The position numbers and the translations under genes are program-made. From Akebia trifoliata (Eukaryota > Streptophyta > Magnoliopsida > Ranunculales > Lardizabalaceae), in contig CM030714.1 of the NCBI GenBank assembly GCA_017979445.1, forward strand, positions 15,557,892 to 15,621,891: a DNA stretch of 64,000 bases, given 5' to 3'. Below are positions 34,375-45,327 of the stretch, piece by piece. Numbering within the stretch: position 1 is the stretch's first letter; each line of letters begins with the position of its first letter. The notes below the pieces were generated by a model. That model saw only the letters and a list, made by a program, of their open reading frames with translations. It had not been told where the DNA came from and searched no databases.

Positions 34375-35340
34375 TCAGATTTGTTCTTGATAGTTTTGCT
34401 GACCCTTTTCAATATAATTGACAGTGGTGAATTGATAAGAGTGATAGAGTGCTTTGTCCTTCGTCATCTCAATGTCGATGAATGGCACGTCCGGAACTCT
34501 CCCCGTCGGGATAAGATTTTCTGCAAGCACTGATATCATTCTCTGTCCCATGATAAATTTTACTCCTTGGTGCAATGAAGACGGTACAGCCTCTGCTATA
34601 TGGATCCAAGGCCTGCCCAGCAGCAAGTTGAAGGTTGTCGGTATTTCCATGACTTCGAATGTTACCTCGAAGGTGTAAGGACCTATTGTGACCAGTAAAT
34701 CCACTTCTCCCAAGGAATCTCTTCTTGAACTGTCTAAGCCTCGGACAACTTTGTTATTTAGCTTGACATGTGACCAATCAGCGTTGAGTTTCTGGAAGGT
34801 CTCCAGCGGACAAATGTTAAGTGCTGAGCCATTATCAATCAGCACCCTGGCAACCATCATACCCTTGCATATGACCATAATATTTAGTGGCTCGATATGC
34901 CCCGTTCCTTCAGGCACAAATTCATTTTCAGTGAAAATAATGGGATTGGGAGCCATGATCTGGCCAACCGTTTGCTCCAACTGTGCCGACGAAGTGGTTG
35001 CATGTACGTGCAATTTTCCCAAGACTCTCAGTAATGCCTCCTGGTGTTCCACTGACTTTTGCATCAGACCCAGAATACTGACTTGAGCTGACTATTTGTT
35101 TAGCTGGTCCACAATATTATGCTCACTCTTGCGAATAAGCTTAATGAAGTCTGCAGCTTCCTTGTCCGTTACTTTAGCCTCAGCCTCTTTATCTGTTGCT
35201 TTCATCTCATCTTTTTTCTGGTCATTTTCTCTCATTTTGCCCTTTCCTTTTGCCTTTCTCATCTCTTCATCTGTCAACCCTTTTGTCGTTTCTTCAGTCT
35301 CTTCCTTGATGCTTACCCCCTTTGCTGATATTTTTTGCAT
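34375..35340 (-). pseudogene. Aspartic protease region of copy B
   Basis: 35340-35092 is a Lys/Glu-rich stretch ending 'FIKLIRKSEHNIVDQLNK', then TAG, then in the same frame 35064-34375. The second part has 'VARVLIDNGSALNICPLETF', the form of the aspartic protease active site (IDNGS instead of DTG) typical of this group, and 'TFNLLLGRPWIH', the second conserved protease block. The enzyme would process the polyprotein. Confidence 0.85.
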
Positions 35341-37570
35341 CTCCCTACCCTTGTCATATGCCCAACGTCGGCCACCATTACTTTCTTCATGGTTTCAACC
35401 CCGGAGGTTGTGGTGATGGTTGTCTCGTAACTCCAACGAACTGCTTGGATAGAGTTATAGGGGAATGGTTTGGGTGAGTGTATGGTCATGGGAGGCGGCT
35501 CGGGTTTTACATTAAGAATGAGGGGTGGTGGCGATGATTTGGATGAAATGGTAGCAGGAGTAGTTGATGGAGTGTATGGGATGATGAGTGGTGGACGTGA
35601 AGATGCGGTGTATGGTATGTGGAGAGGGGGTCGGGTTGATCCTTGAGCATTTGGAAGTATGTAGGGGATAACAAGAAGAGGTCGGGCCGAGTTTTGGTGG
35701 TTTGGTGATCCATAAGGTATAACTAAAGGCGGTCGGATAGTAGCATTTTGATTAGTAGGATGGATGGTGAGGTCGGCCAACCTGAGTGGTGGTAGTAAAT
35801 TTTGGGACGAGTTTGTTGTGTGGTGGTTGACTGTGTTAACCGCATGTGCTTTTGATTCCTTTGTTAAGTGGACTCTGATTTTTGCTCCGATAGGCGCTAT
35901 CAAATCTGAGGGATCGAAGTTGAGTTCTCCGTAGATGACATTTACCCTATGCCCACTCCCCTCTCTATTGTGAGTAGGTAGGGGGTTTTGATTGATATTC
36001 TATTGTAGGGACGAGTTGGTAGGTCCGTCTAGGATGAGAGCCCTTTTATCGATCAAGTTCTGTACTTGATGTTTGAGTTGCCAACATTGATCTGTAGAGT
36101 GCCCTGGGGCACCCATATGAAATTCGCAGAACAAATTGGGGTTGTACCCTGGTCCTTTGGCAGTTTCAGGATTTGGTGGACGTTTTGCAAGATACTCACC
36201 CCTGAGCAAGATTGACAGTAACTCAGATAGTGTCATAGGTAACCTGGTAAACACTCTATTTACTCTGTTGGGTCGTGCCTGCTGGTTCTGCCCATATAGT
36301 GGTGCCTGCTGTGCTTGTGGAGGTACTGTCTGAAAGGGATTCTGCGGTACTGGAACCCAAGCAGCTCAAGGTACTGGGGCCCAAGGGACTTGTGGTGCCT
36401 GCGGCCTCTGAACTGGTGCCTGAATGAAAAGAGGTTGGCTGGGTTGTACATTATTGATTTGAGTTTCCTCTTTCTTTTTGACAAAAGGCACTAACTTCTT
36501 CTGTGCCGATGTCCCTGCTGCTGCACTTAGGGCTGTGAAGTCAAATATTAAACCAGTTCGTAGCCCGTCCTCGACCCGGTCTGCCACTTGAACTAAATTT
36601 GAGAAGGTACCTGTGGTGTGTCCAACCAGATGAGTATACAAGGCATGCCCTAGTGTTGAGATGAACGTGGTGTTCATCTCTTGTTCAGTCATTGCAGGCC
36701 TCACTTGTGAAGCAGACTCCCGCCATCTCTGGGCATACTCTTTTACTGTTTCCCTCTATTTTCTCACATTTTAGCCATGTCGTTTCGATCCAGTCCCACA
36801 TCTGTATTGAACCGATAGTTGTGCCAGAATATCTTGGCTAGGTCCTGCCAATTCTTGATGAGTGTATGGTCCAATCCGGAGAACCACTTGAGGGCCAGCC
36901 CTGTTAAACTTCTTTGGAATAATTGTACCAACAGCCTGTCATCCTCGCCATATTGGCACATAGACCCACAGTATAACTTTAGATGTGACAGCGGACACCC
37001 TACCCCATTGTATTTTTTAAATTCTGGACATTTGAACTTGGCCGATAATTGAGCATTGGGATGGAAACAAAGGTCCTTGAATCGAGTTCCACTCATAGTG
37101 TTGATGCCATTCATCCTCCTCATTTCTTCCTGGAGAGACTCGATTTGCTGAGCCAATTTTTCATCTGTGGCACTTTTGGCCTCTGTGGCCCTATACTCGT
37201 ATTCGTCATCAGGAATGACCAGGGGTGGTCGATTCTGTGGAATATAGAACGGAGGCCCCTGGTATTCAGGTACTGCAGGAGGCATGGTGGTCTGTGGTCC
37301 TTGGGGAGGTTGCTCAGGTAAATCCTGATTTGATCCAGACGCATGTTGCTGTATTGTTTGGGCTTGTGTGATGCTGGCGTTGGCCAACACAGCACTTACT
37401 ATCTTTTCTTGCCTCTCGATTATTTTTAATAATGCTGCGATTTGTGGATCGATGCCTGATGTTTCGGCCACCGTGGGTTGTGCCGGTTCGGAGGAACTCA
37501 TAGTGACGGTAGAAGATCTGAAAAAATATGGAGGTTCCTCTGGTTGCTTATATTTCTTTCTTTTGGCCAC
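35313..37570 (-). pseudogene. gag of copy B
   Basis: Starts at ATG 37570 with a Lys-rich N-terminus and Pro/Gln-rich segment, then the capsid region ('FQRSLTGLALKWFSGLDHT', 'DLAKIFWHNYRFNTD') to a stop at 36764. After a frameshift it resumes at about 36750-36704 ('PAMTEQEMNTTFIST') and stays in one frame to 35313, with stops at 36366 and 36000. A zinc-knuckle-like 'CEFHMGAPGHSTDQCW' lies at 36150 and a proline-rich tail at 35850-35500. Overlaps the next frame by about 28 bases, which marks a frameshift rather than natural overlap. Confidence 0.85.
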
Positions 37571-37690
37571 CTTTGGGTACAGAAGATCTAATGAATTCCA
37601 GAGATCTGGTCTTAGAGACTTTTTTCAAACAAGTGGCTATGGATTATTTTACTTACTAATTCATTTTTATGCTGACCATGAAGAGTAGTA

Positions 37691-39560
37691 GTAGTCACCA
37701 AGTTCGTTTGCCATATTTTTATGTATATATGAGAATTTAATTTTATGTTATATTATTTGAAATTGTTGAGTGGTTTTCTTGCCTCTGTTTTCTTGCTAGA
37801 TTGGAGAGATTGAAAAGCAAATATATAAGAAAAATAAACTATTCAAAAAGCTACACGTATTGATTTCCTCTTCTTTTCATTTTTCCTTGTCTCATGAAGG
37901 TTTACATGCTAGTTGTGGTCAATATTTAGAGTACATTTTTGTCCTTTTTGTTTCTAAATCAATCTTTCCTTTATCTTCTTAATCATTTATTGGAAAAAAA
38001 AAGAACAGAAAAAAAGTCAGTTTCTCTTTATTTCTCTAGTTGGATTGAGAGAAATGGAGATGTGAGTTTCTCTTGTTTGGATTGTTAAGTTGAGGAGAGA
38101 AAAAAAAATATAATGGAGAGAAAAACGGGCCAGTTTTTCGTCTTGTGAGCATATTGTATCTTCATGCTTTGATCATGTGTTAAGAATGCAAACTCAAAAG
38201 TATTAATTTACTAACTTTACCTATTATTACTTATGACATTTACAACTTAATAAATTTTGATTTAAAGACCAAATGATTCATATCTTAAGTTCTATACATG
38301 TCTAGCTGTGCACACCATGAACAGCTGTGTAAAGAGTGTTTCCTGATAACAGTGTGGGATTGAATGGTGAGAGGTCAATAATAAAGGGCTTTGTATGATT
38401 TCAAGCAAATTCCATAGTTTACAAGCTTCTAGAGAGGTCTTGTTGTTCGAAGCTAACCCATTTTTTTCTATTACTACCATTTTGAATATTTTCTTATCCA
38501 ACATATTGTTTGCTATCTATGCTTCTTCACCGTCTTTTTTTATTTTTTATTTTATGGCTAGGCAACAGAGTTGAAGGTAGGCTCTATTGGTTTGGTTTTG
38601 AACCACCCGATCGTGGTATCCACACACCACAAGCCTTATCATTGACTACATTCTTTAGTTTTTCAGCTTTTCTCACCTTGCCTTCTGTATGCAAGTCCAA
38701 ATTGAGATGCCTAGGGCTGCCAATAGATCTGGTTTTGATTGGTGGGAATTGATTTAGGACCAATCTGATGCTTATTGGGGATCGATTCTCAAAATAGTAT
38801 GTGGAACCTCCCCTAATCCAACAACAACAATACATGGGACTGGGATTGGGATTGGGACTGGGACTGGGGCTGGGGCTGGGAGGGAGGTATTGGGTTTGGA
38901 ATTGGATTAAAACATAACATTGAAATAGAGAGAAAGAAAGCAAGTGTGTAAGCAAGGGGTGTCTTGGATTAAGTAAAAAAAAGTATGATAAGTCTGAAAA
39001 AATGAGTAATGGATTATGAGGTGAGGTCAAAGTCTAATAATCTAAGGGAAAAAAGGGAAGTGTAGAGTCTTCAAGAATTTGATAAAAGTAGAAGAAACAC
39101 AATAATACATCAAATGAGTTGTGACCATATTTATTAAAGTGGGGTCATACTTTGGTTGTGGGCCTATATATATGTATATAGCAATGACCAATTTGCCTTT
39201 ATTTCTCTTCACTTTTAAATCCTCTTTTATTAAATATAGAACTTTTCTTCACTTTTAGATCTTTTTTCTTTGAATTTTAAGACATGCGATAAGCAATTTG
39301 CCTTTACTTCTAACTTCTTTGCCTTATTGTCGTGGTGTAATTGAACCATGACATTATACAAGTTTTTCGATTTTGAGAACGCTTACTCATAATTTCTATA
39401 TACTATTCTAACTTTGCATGTTATTTGTCATGTTTGGATTGGTTGTGGATAATGACGACAATAATGATAACAAATTGATGGCCACGAAAATCTTTATATG
39501 ATATGGATTATTGTTGTAAACACCTTTTATATCATTTTTTTTCTATTTCTTTGTACGTAC
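37691..39560. other. Unassigned DNA right of copy B
   Basis: No gene recognised. Contains a short hexamer repeat (GGGACT/GGGATT/GGGGCT type) at 38836-38885, which produces a Ser-Pro-rich minus ORF (38584-39030) that I do not accept as coding. AT-rich elsewhere, with 'tatatatatgtatata' at 39165-39180. Confidence 0.4.
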
Positions 39561-39576
39561 GCAAGTCTCTGAATAA

Positions 39577-40181
39577 AACTGGAGTTTGGTTGGGATTCAA
39601 GTGTGTCCAGATGGGAAGACCATTGAAGCTAAAGCAGCCCATGGCACGATTACACGCCACTACAGGGTTGATCAGAAAGGAGGTGTAACCAGTACAAATA
39701 GCATTGCCTCAATCTTTGCTTGGTTATGTGGGCTTGCACACAGGTATGGAATTAATTTGTTTTTCATTTGATGAGTTGTGAGCACATACATATCTTGTTT
39801 ATAATTGAAAGATTAAGGCCATTATTCTAAAAAACATGAAGAACAATGAACCAAAAATTACTGTGTGGTCAACAGGGCCAAATTGGACAATAATGCTAAA
39901 TTGTTGGATTTCACTGAGAAACTGGAAGTAACTTGTGTTGGAACTGTGGAATCTGGAAAGATGACTAAGGATCTTGCACTTCTCATCCATGTACCCAAGT
40001 AAGTTCTCTCACAAGTATCCTTTGTATATTTTTGTGTGTTGTTCACAATGTGTGTTTTTTATTGGATTTTCCTTTTCTTCTGTGCAGGGTTACCAGGGGC
40101 TAGTATCTGAGTACTGAAAAGTTCATTGATGCTGTTGCAAATGAGCTGAGAGCAAGACTATTAGCCAAGGCAAAGTTGTAA
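39577..40181 (+). pseudogene. 3' end of an NADP-dependent isocitrate dehydrogenase gene (three exons)
   Basis: Exon pieces about 39586-39743, 39876-39998 and 40088-40181 encode '[20 protein letters not shown]', '[15 protein letters not shown]', '[11 protein letters not shown]', '[15 protein letters not shown]' and 'STEKFIDAVANELRARLL', ending at a natural stop TAA. This is the C-terminal third of plant ICDH (EC 1.1.1.42; cytosolic isocitrate to 2-oxoglutarate with NADPH). Splice junctions are intact, so this is a genomic, not processed, copy. A TAG in the last exon (about 40101) where the family has lysine breaks it. The 5' two thirds are absent. Confidence 0.88.
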
Positions 40182-42500
40182 AGCCCTATCTGATTTACTA
40201 ATAGACTCAAAAAAATAATGTTTAGAAAGCAATCATTCAAAACGATTGTGGTATCGGCTCTGGAATTAGCTATTCCTCTACATCTTTTTTGTTGAGTGTT
40301 TATGACTGAACACCCAAACCCTCTTCTAAATAATGCCATATCCATGTTAGATACTTTTTTATTTTGGTGTAAATGGTGTATCCATAATGCATCTTGATTA
40401 GGTCTTCCATACTTGGGATAACATAGTCACCATAGATTGTAGAAACTAAAGAGTGGACAAAAATTAGTAAATTAATGGGCCTGTCAAATAGAAAAGAGTG
40501 GGCAAACTTCAAGGCTTTAATTTAGTCAAGTGTTAATAGGGTAATTCTAATCTTCTATTTTTCACCAACTAGTGGTGCCATTGTCGAAATAGTTGTTACA
40601 TGGTGCAAGTTTAACTTCTAGTTTTTTGTGTTTTTTTTTTCCACATTTTTATATGTTTTTGTCCGGTGTCATTTGTTTTGTTGTTTTTTCTTCGCATTTC
40701 CTGCCTACTTGAAGTCTAAAAGCTTGAAGTTGATTAGATTTCTTTTTGTTTTTTGTTTTTTTTTCCACATTTTTATATGTTTTTGTTCGGTGTCATCTGT
40801 TTTGTTGTTTTTTCTTCACATTTCCTGCCCACTTGACGTCTAAAAGCTTGAAGTTGATTAGATTTCTTTTTGGTTGGTTTTATGTTTTTGATTGGTTGCA
40901 GGCTGAATAGGGTGGATTGGATGAATAATTTGGTTTCTGTGGGTCCGGGGTTCGAATAAACAAGAGAGGGTTGGAGATGTGTTGGTGGCTAATGCTTCTA
41001 TTATTAAAAGAGGTTAGTGTCATTGTTGTTGGTTACCTTTTTGTTTCCTTCTCATTCTCTCTGTTGTTATAGATGGTTTTCCTATTGGGATGATTTTAAT
41101 TTCCTTGATTAGCAATAAAATTACAAATGCATTACTGTTATGGGGGAAAAGTTGGTACATGGGAATATTTTTATAAGAAAATGGCAAAATTTGATAGTTT
41201 GGACAAATATTTGATAAAAATCGGATTAAAATTAGGGTTGTGTAATTTTTCTACTTAATCTTTGTGGTGGTCTTTTCCTGCTTTTATGATTTTTTTGGGG
41301 GGTGTTACAACTGTATGTTTTGTTATCTAAGAAGATCGGAAAGCAAAACAAATGAGACTTTTGAGATAGGATTTGGGTTTGGAAGAATACCCCAAGCCGT
41401 TTTGCTCATCTCTCATTCACCCATTTTAGGTAGGGTTTTGAATTCCATTTGCTCTAACAAATTGTTCAATGGGCAATCAAATTAAAATTTTAAACTGAGC
41501 TCAGTCTTATCCTGAGTCTCGAAATTCTTTGATTGTTAAAATTCTCAAAACAAGTGATTAGTTGATTAAATCTTTGAATTAATTGGTGATTTAAACATTT
41601 TTTGTGGAATGTGGTAACTCTATCACCACTCACCCTCAAAATTATATTTTCCAAAAGTCAAGAGCAAGATATAGGGTTTCTAATGAGGTTGAAGAGGATG
41701 GGTTTTGACAGAAACGTCATTTGTATATTCTCTAACTATATATTTATATGTAGTGGGCCTTTTAAAACTTGAAGACTGGTTGGAATTGAATTTTGTAAAA
41801 CTCTCCTTGAATTTGAAAATAGGAAAGTGTGTTTCGAGAAATGCCAGGTCTCCCAAGTTGCATTGTTTGTTGGTGCGAGCTTCCATTGAACTTCAATTTT
41901 TTTTTTTTTTTTTTTAATTACAATGAACCAATCGAAGAAGCTTATGGGGTGCAATATGAGGAGTTCCATTGGTTGTGAAAGCAAAAAGTTGATCAATGAT
42001 GGAACTTGAGATGTGGCCTTTTAGAGGAATAAATATCAGGTGCTCGTACATGATTGTTCTTTTTCAATAATTTCATATGATCGAAAAGAATAATGTTTAG
42101 GATTTCAATATGCAGTCCTTTATTGCAACACACTGGAATGAACATGGGAAATATGTGTTGGATGTCACAATGCAAAAGGTACTCTAGTTTAATAATATGA
42201 GAGTACTTCAATAATTAATTATGCAGTCAGATTAATCTAGTCTTCCAAGCTCAGAAGTGGGCTGAACCCCATGTGGAAATAGTTAAATCTGTGAATTTTT
42301 GCCAATTCTCCTATACTGTGTTGACAGCCTTTGTGGTACATTTTCTTTAAATTACTTTGTATGCATAATCTCTGATTATTGGGTGATATTGGATGCCAAT
42401 ATAACAGTTTGGTTCTCTTTATTTTTATTAGCATATTGTTTAATAGAGAGGGATTTGAGAAAGAGTTGTAGTCTTACTTTCTAAACCTTTTCCTCCTCTT
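40182..42500. other. Unassigned DNA between gene fragments, with a tandem duplication
   Basis: A unit of 123 bases occurs twice in tandem at 40622-40872 (contains 'ccacatttttatatgttttt' and 'aaaagcttgaagttgattag'). I recognise no coding part. A poly-T run lies at 41898-41915. The stretch could contain further captured fragments too decayed to see. Confidence 0.4.
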
Positions 42501-42513
42501 CAATTACTAAAAC

Positions 42514-42831
42514 TATTGAGGTTTAAAAGTCATCCAAGAGCACCATAAAACCATACATCATCAAAGCCCAAGAATTGGCAGATCCTTACTTTCAGGTATT
42601 TTCATCATGCTTGCCCTTGTTTATTCATTGTGCTGCACATCAAACCTCTCATGCGGCTGGTTCATGTTGTGACAGGAAGCCAACAAGTTCACCAAACCAT
42701 ACATTGATCATGTTGCAACCGCTGTAAAACCTCATGTCAATAAAGCACGAGTTGCATTGAAGCCCTTTAAAAACAAAGGAGTTCATTCTTACACAGAGTT
42801 TCTTAAAACTGCAACACAATACCATCATCAG
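42514..42831 (+). pseudogene. Fragment of a coiled-coil membrane protein gene (two exons)
   Basis: Pieces 42514-42595 and 42676-42831 encode 'KPYIIKAQELADPYFQ' and 'KPYIDHVATAVKPHVNKARV' ... 'EFLKTATQYHHQ', joined by a clean GT-AG intron. The sequence fits the C-terminal repeat region of plant proteins of the At2g24420/At4g31340 kind (predicted coiled-coil with a C-terminal membrane anchor, function unclear; from memory). The N-terminal coiled coil and the membrane segment are absent. Confidence 0.7.
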
Positions 42832-42984
42832 GTATAACTTGGTTTTCTTGTGACTATTATTTGCATTTTCTATTTTTTTCCTCTCTAAAAATAAACAACC
42901 ATGTATGGAGGCATTGGTGATATCTTTATCCTTTCTGTACATTTTACAAATATTTGGAAACATGTATTCTAATGATGAAAAAAA

Positions 42985-43493
42985 TGATGAATATATTTGG
43001 GAATGAAGCTGTTGAGGAAGTTGGACAACCCTGCATACAAGGTAAAAAATTTTGCCTTTTATACAAATATATTCCCTGATATTGTGTTTTTTTTCTAAGT
43101 ACCCATCAATTTCTTCGGTTCCATGAACTGTACATTATACAATAGTGATGTTGGGACATGCAGATGAATACGAGTCAATTGTATTGGAGTTGACATATAA
43201 TTATGGTGTGACCGAGTACACTAAAAGAAATGCGTATGCACAGGTTAGTTAATTTCCTAATTATCATGTACTCCAATATTTTTTTTATATTCACCGCAAA
43301 GCAATTATTGTTTTATGATACATCAATAGTCATTTCCAGATTGCTGTGAGCACTTATGATGTATGTAAAAAGTGCTGAGGTTGTTAACTTGGTTACTCAA
43401 GAGCTGGGAGGAAAGATAACCCGACAACCAAGGCCAATCCCTGGAAGTAACACCAAGATAACCTCTTTCCTTGATCCAGATGGCTGGGAAACA
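42985..43493 (+). pseudogene. Fragment of glyoxalase I (three exons)
   Basis: Pieces ending 43041 ('GMKLLRKLDNPAYK'), about 43133-43243 ('LELTYNYGVTEYTKRNAYAQ') and 43340-43493 ('EVVNLVTQELGGKITRQPRP', 'TKITSFLDPDGWE'). This is plant lactoylglutathione lyase (EC 4.4.1.5), which detoxifies methylglyoxal with glutathione. The third exon has a one-base frameshift at a run of A near 43358, and the second intron-exon border lacks an AG, so it cannot work. The metal-binding Glu in 'LELTYNYG' is kept. Confidence 0.88.
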
Positions 43494-44140
43494 GTAAATT
43501 TTTTAATGTTGCTAATGTCCTACAGTCATACTTCATAGTGTGGTTGGTTATAATTTACAGGCATACTGTTGTACCTATGTGTTAGACACAAAAGACATGA
43601 CTTTGCTACTCGTCACTCTCTTATCCAAAACAAGAATCCAGATGTGAAATAATTCTATTGGCGTGACACAATGTTAGAACATCTCAAAAAAGAAAGGTAT
43701 TGCTTCTTTGCAACAGTGAAATTTTTTAATGAATAAATTTAGAAATATTTTAATTTCAATATTCTCTGAGTAGTAGAATTTGTTTTAAGTAATCATCTCC
43801 TAGTAGTAGTAACTAGTAACTGTACCTGCAGCTCATGGCCTAAGTACATAGATCTATAACAGTATAAACAAAGGGAGGAAAAGCTTATTAAAGAATGTAA
43901 ATCTGAATATTTATTGTTATGTTAAATTAGAAAACTTATTTAACTATCAATCATATCAGATCAAACCTCTGTTGTACAATGCAGTCCTTGTAAAAAAGCA
44001 GGACGAAAATAACACTTTATTGGAACACCTTTCTTTGTAATCAGGTGATCCCTATTAGGTCCATCCAATTTTTATGAGGAAGGTTTTAATAAACACGCGC
44101 TTTCGGAGGGAATGGGTCAACTTCATCATCCAATGTGCGC
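43494..44140. other. Unassigned DNA between the glyoxalase and FAR1 fragments
   Basis: A stretch at 43565-43700 reads 'RHSLIQNKNPDVK' then stop and 'FYWRDTMLEHLKKER', which looks like a worn exon but I cannot name it. Nothing else is recognisable. Confidence 0.3.
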
Positions 44141-44149
44141 AAAAGGACT

Positions 44150-44490
44150 GGCCTGTAATCAAGTCGAACATTCCCATTCTCAATTGCCGTCACCATTTTT
44201 GTAAGTTGAACATATTTAGAGAAGCCCAAGAGAAGTTGTCAGTTGTATATCGTTCTTAACCGACATTTGAAACAGAGTTCCATAAGTGCATCAACATGAC
44301 TGAGACAATTTGATGAGTTTGAATCATCTTGGCAGTCGCTCCTTGAAAGATACAATATTATGGATAATAAATGGCTTCAGTCAATGTAATTTGTTCGCCA
44401 CCAGTGGGTTCCAGTCTACATGCGAGACACATTCTTTGGGAAAATGTCTATAACCCAGGGGAGTGATAGCGTAAACTCGTTTTTTTATTT
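44150..44490 (+). pseudogene. FAR1-related (MULE-derived transposase) fragment
   Basis: With stops ignored, the plus strand reads 'NIFREAQEKLSVVYRS', 'FETEFHKCINMTETI', 'EFESSWQSLLERYNIMDNKW', 'QWVPVYMRDTFFGKMSITQG' and 'SDSVNSFF'. This is the part of the MULE-type transposase domain following the catalytic region in FAR1/FRS proteins, plant transcription factors descended from Mutator-like transposases. Stops at about 44258, 44312 and 44387. It could come from a FRS gene or directly from a MULE. Confidence 0.78.
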
Positions 44491-44694
44491 AATGTGAAGT
44501 TGGGTCTATTTCAATTTCAAAATATTAATACATGAATATTGATTCAGTTTTCTCTTCTTTGTTCTTCAGTCAATATGGATGCCCATCATATTCTTGTTTT
44601 ATGAATTTGTTTTTGTTTTTTATTTTTCTGATTTTTTTTATTATTTTGTTCATTGTGATTGGTAAATTAGAGGACCGTACTATTGTTTGTTAAA

Positions 44695-44850
44695 CCTCCA
44701 AATTTGACGGTCATACTCTATGGATTTTTTTTATTTTTTTAAAGCCTATTCTCCAATAATTTGATAGTCCAGGGCCGTCAAAAAAAATTCTACAAGAGAA
44801 TATTTGATGGGTATATTTGACGGGCTAAGACCGTCAAATATGGGCTTTTT
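44695..44850. repeat. Cluster of TTTGACGG palindromic motifs
   Basis: TTTGACGGTC (about 44703), GGGCCGTCAAA (44772), and the hairpin TATTTGACGG / CCGTCAAATA around GCTAAGA (44812-44838). Copies occur in both orientations, like subterminal repeats of CACTA-type DNA transposons. No CACTA terminus was found, so the assignment is tentative. The cluster lies just right of the gene-fragment cassette. Confidence 0.4.
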
Positions 44851-44989
44851 TCACATAATGCTCAAACTGTTTCGAACTCTAAAAAAGAATTTCAAATAGG
44901 ATTTAACGAAGTTTCTACAATGTTATGACTCCAATTACTTCACTGTTCAACCTTGCCATGATTGCTTTCATTGCATAAGCACATTTTAA

Positions 44990-45327
44990 TTTTGAATCAT
45001 TATTGTCAATGAGAGAAGATCTCTAAGACCTGACACATTTTTACTTAGTAAGCATCACACCATTGCATACACGTGCACTTTTGCATTAGTCAGGGAGAAT
45101 TTTTCAAAATTCAAGGATCTGACACCGTTAATGAGAGTTCAAGCTCGAGGACCTGACACTTTTTAGTTCAGGGAGAGTTTAACCCTCAAGGATCCGAGCG
45201 TCCCAACGAATTTCTAAATCAGATTGCAAAATGAATTGTCACTAGCTTTGGCCTTCGGATATCGCACTATCTACCAAAATAGATTTGCTATCTAATTTGC
45301 TTCAACCTTCTGCCAAAGAGGGGCATC
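44990..45327 (+). other. 3' internal end and polypurine tract of the outer element
   Basis: Homologous to 5825-6064; ends in AGGGGCATC (from 45319) directly before the LTR. Supports 45328-46888 being a 3' LTR. Confidence 0.65.

Larger units (their letters stand above)
27241..37690 (-). mobile_element. Tat-type retrotransposon copy B, nearly full coding set, 5' LTR not found
   Basis: Order on the minus strand: gag (37570), protease, RT, RNase H, archaeal-type RNase H, integrase (to 29938), spacer, tail of the DUF7745 gene, HD-ZIP START fragment, and a 3' end segment. The dual RNase H and the YVDD reverse transcriptase place it in Ty3/gypsy, Tat lineage. No LTR or primer site is evident to the right of gag, and on the left it runs directly into pol of copy A at 27240/27241, so both ends are broken. 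Confidence 0.8.

Noticed and set aside
35096..35416. 106-codon plus ORF over the protease linker
   Set aside because: Complement of a Lys/Glu-rich coding stretch; hydrophobic composition is a by-product.
38584..39030. 148-codon minus ORF with Ser-Pro repeats
   Set aside because: The Ser-Pro stretch comes from a GGGACT-type hexamer repeat; no family resemblance.
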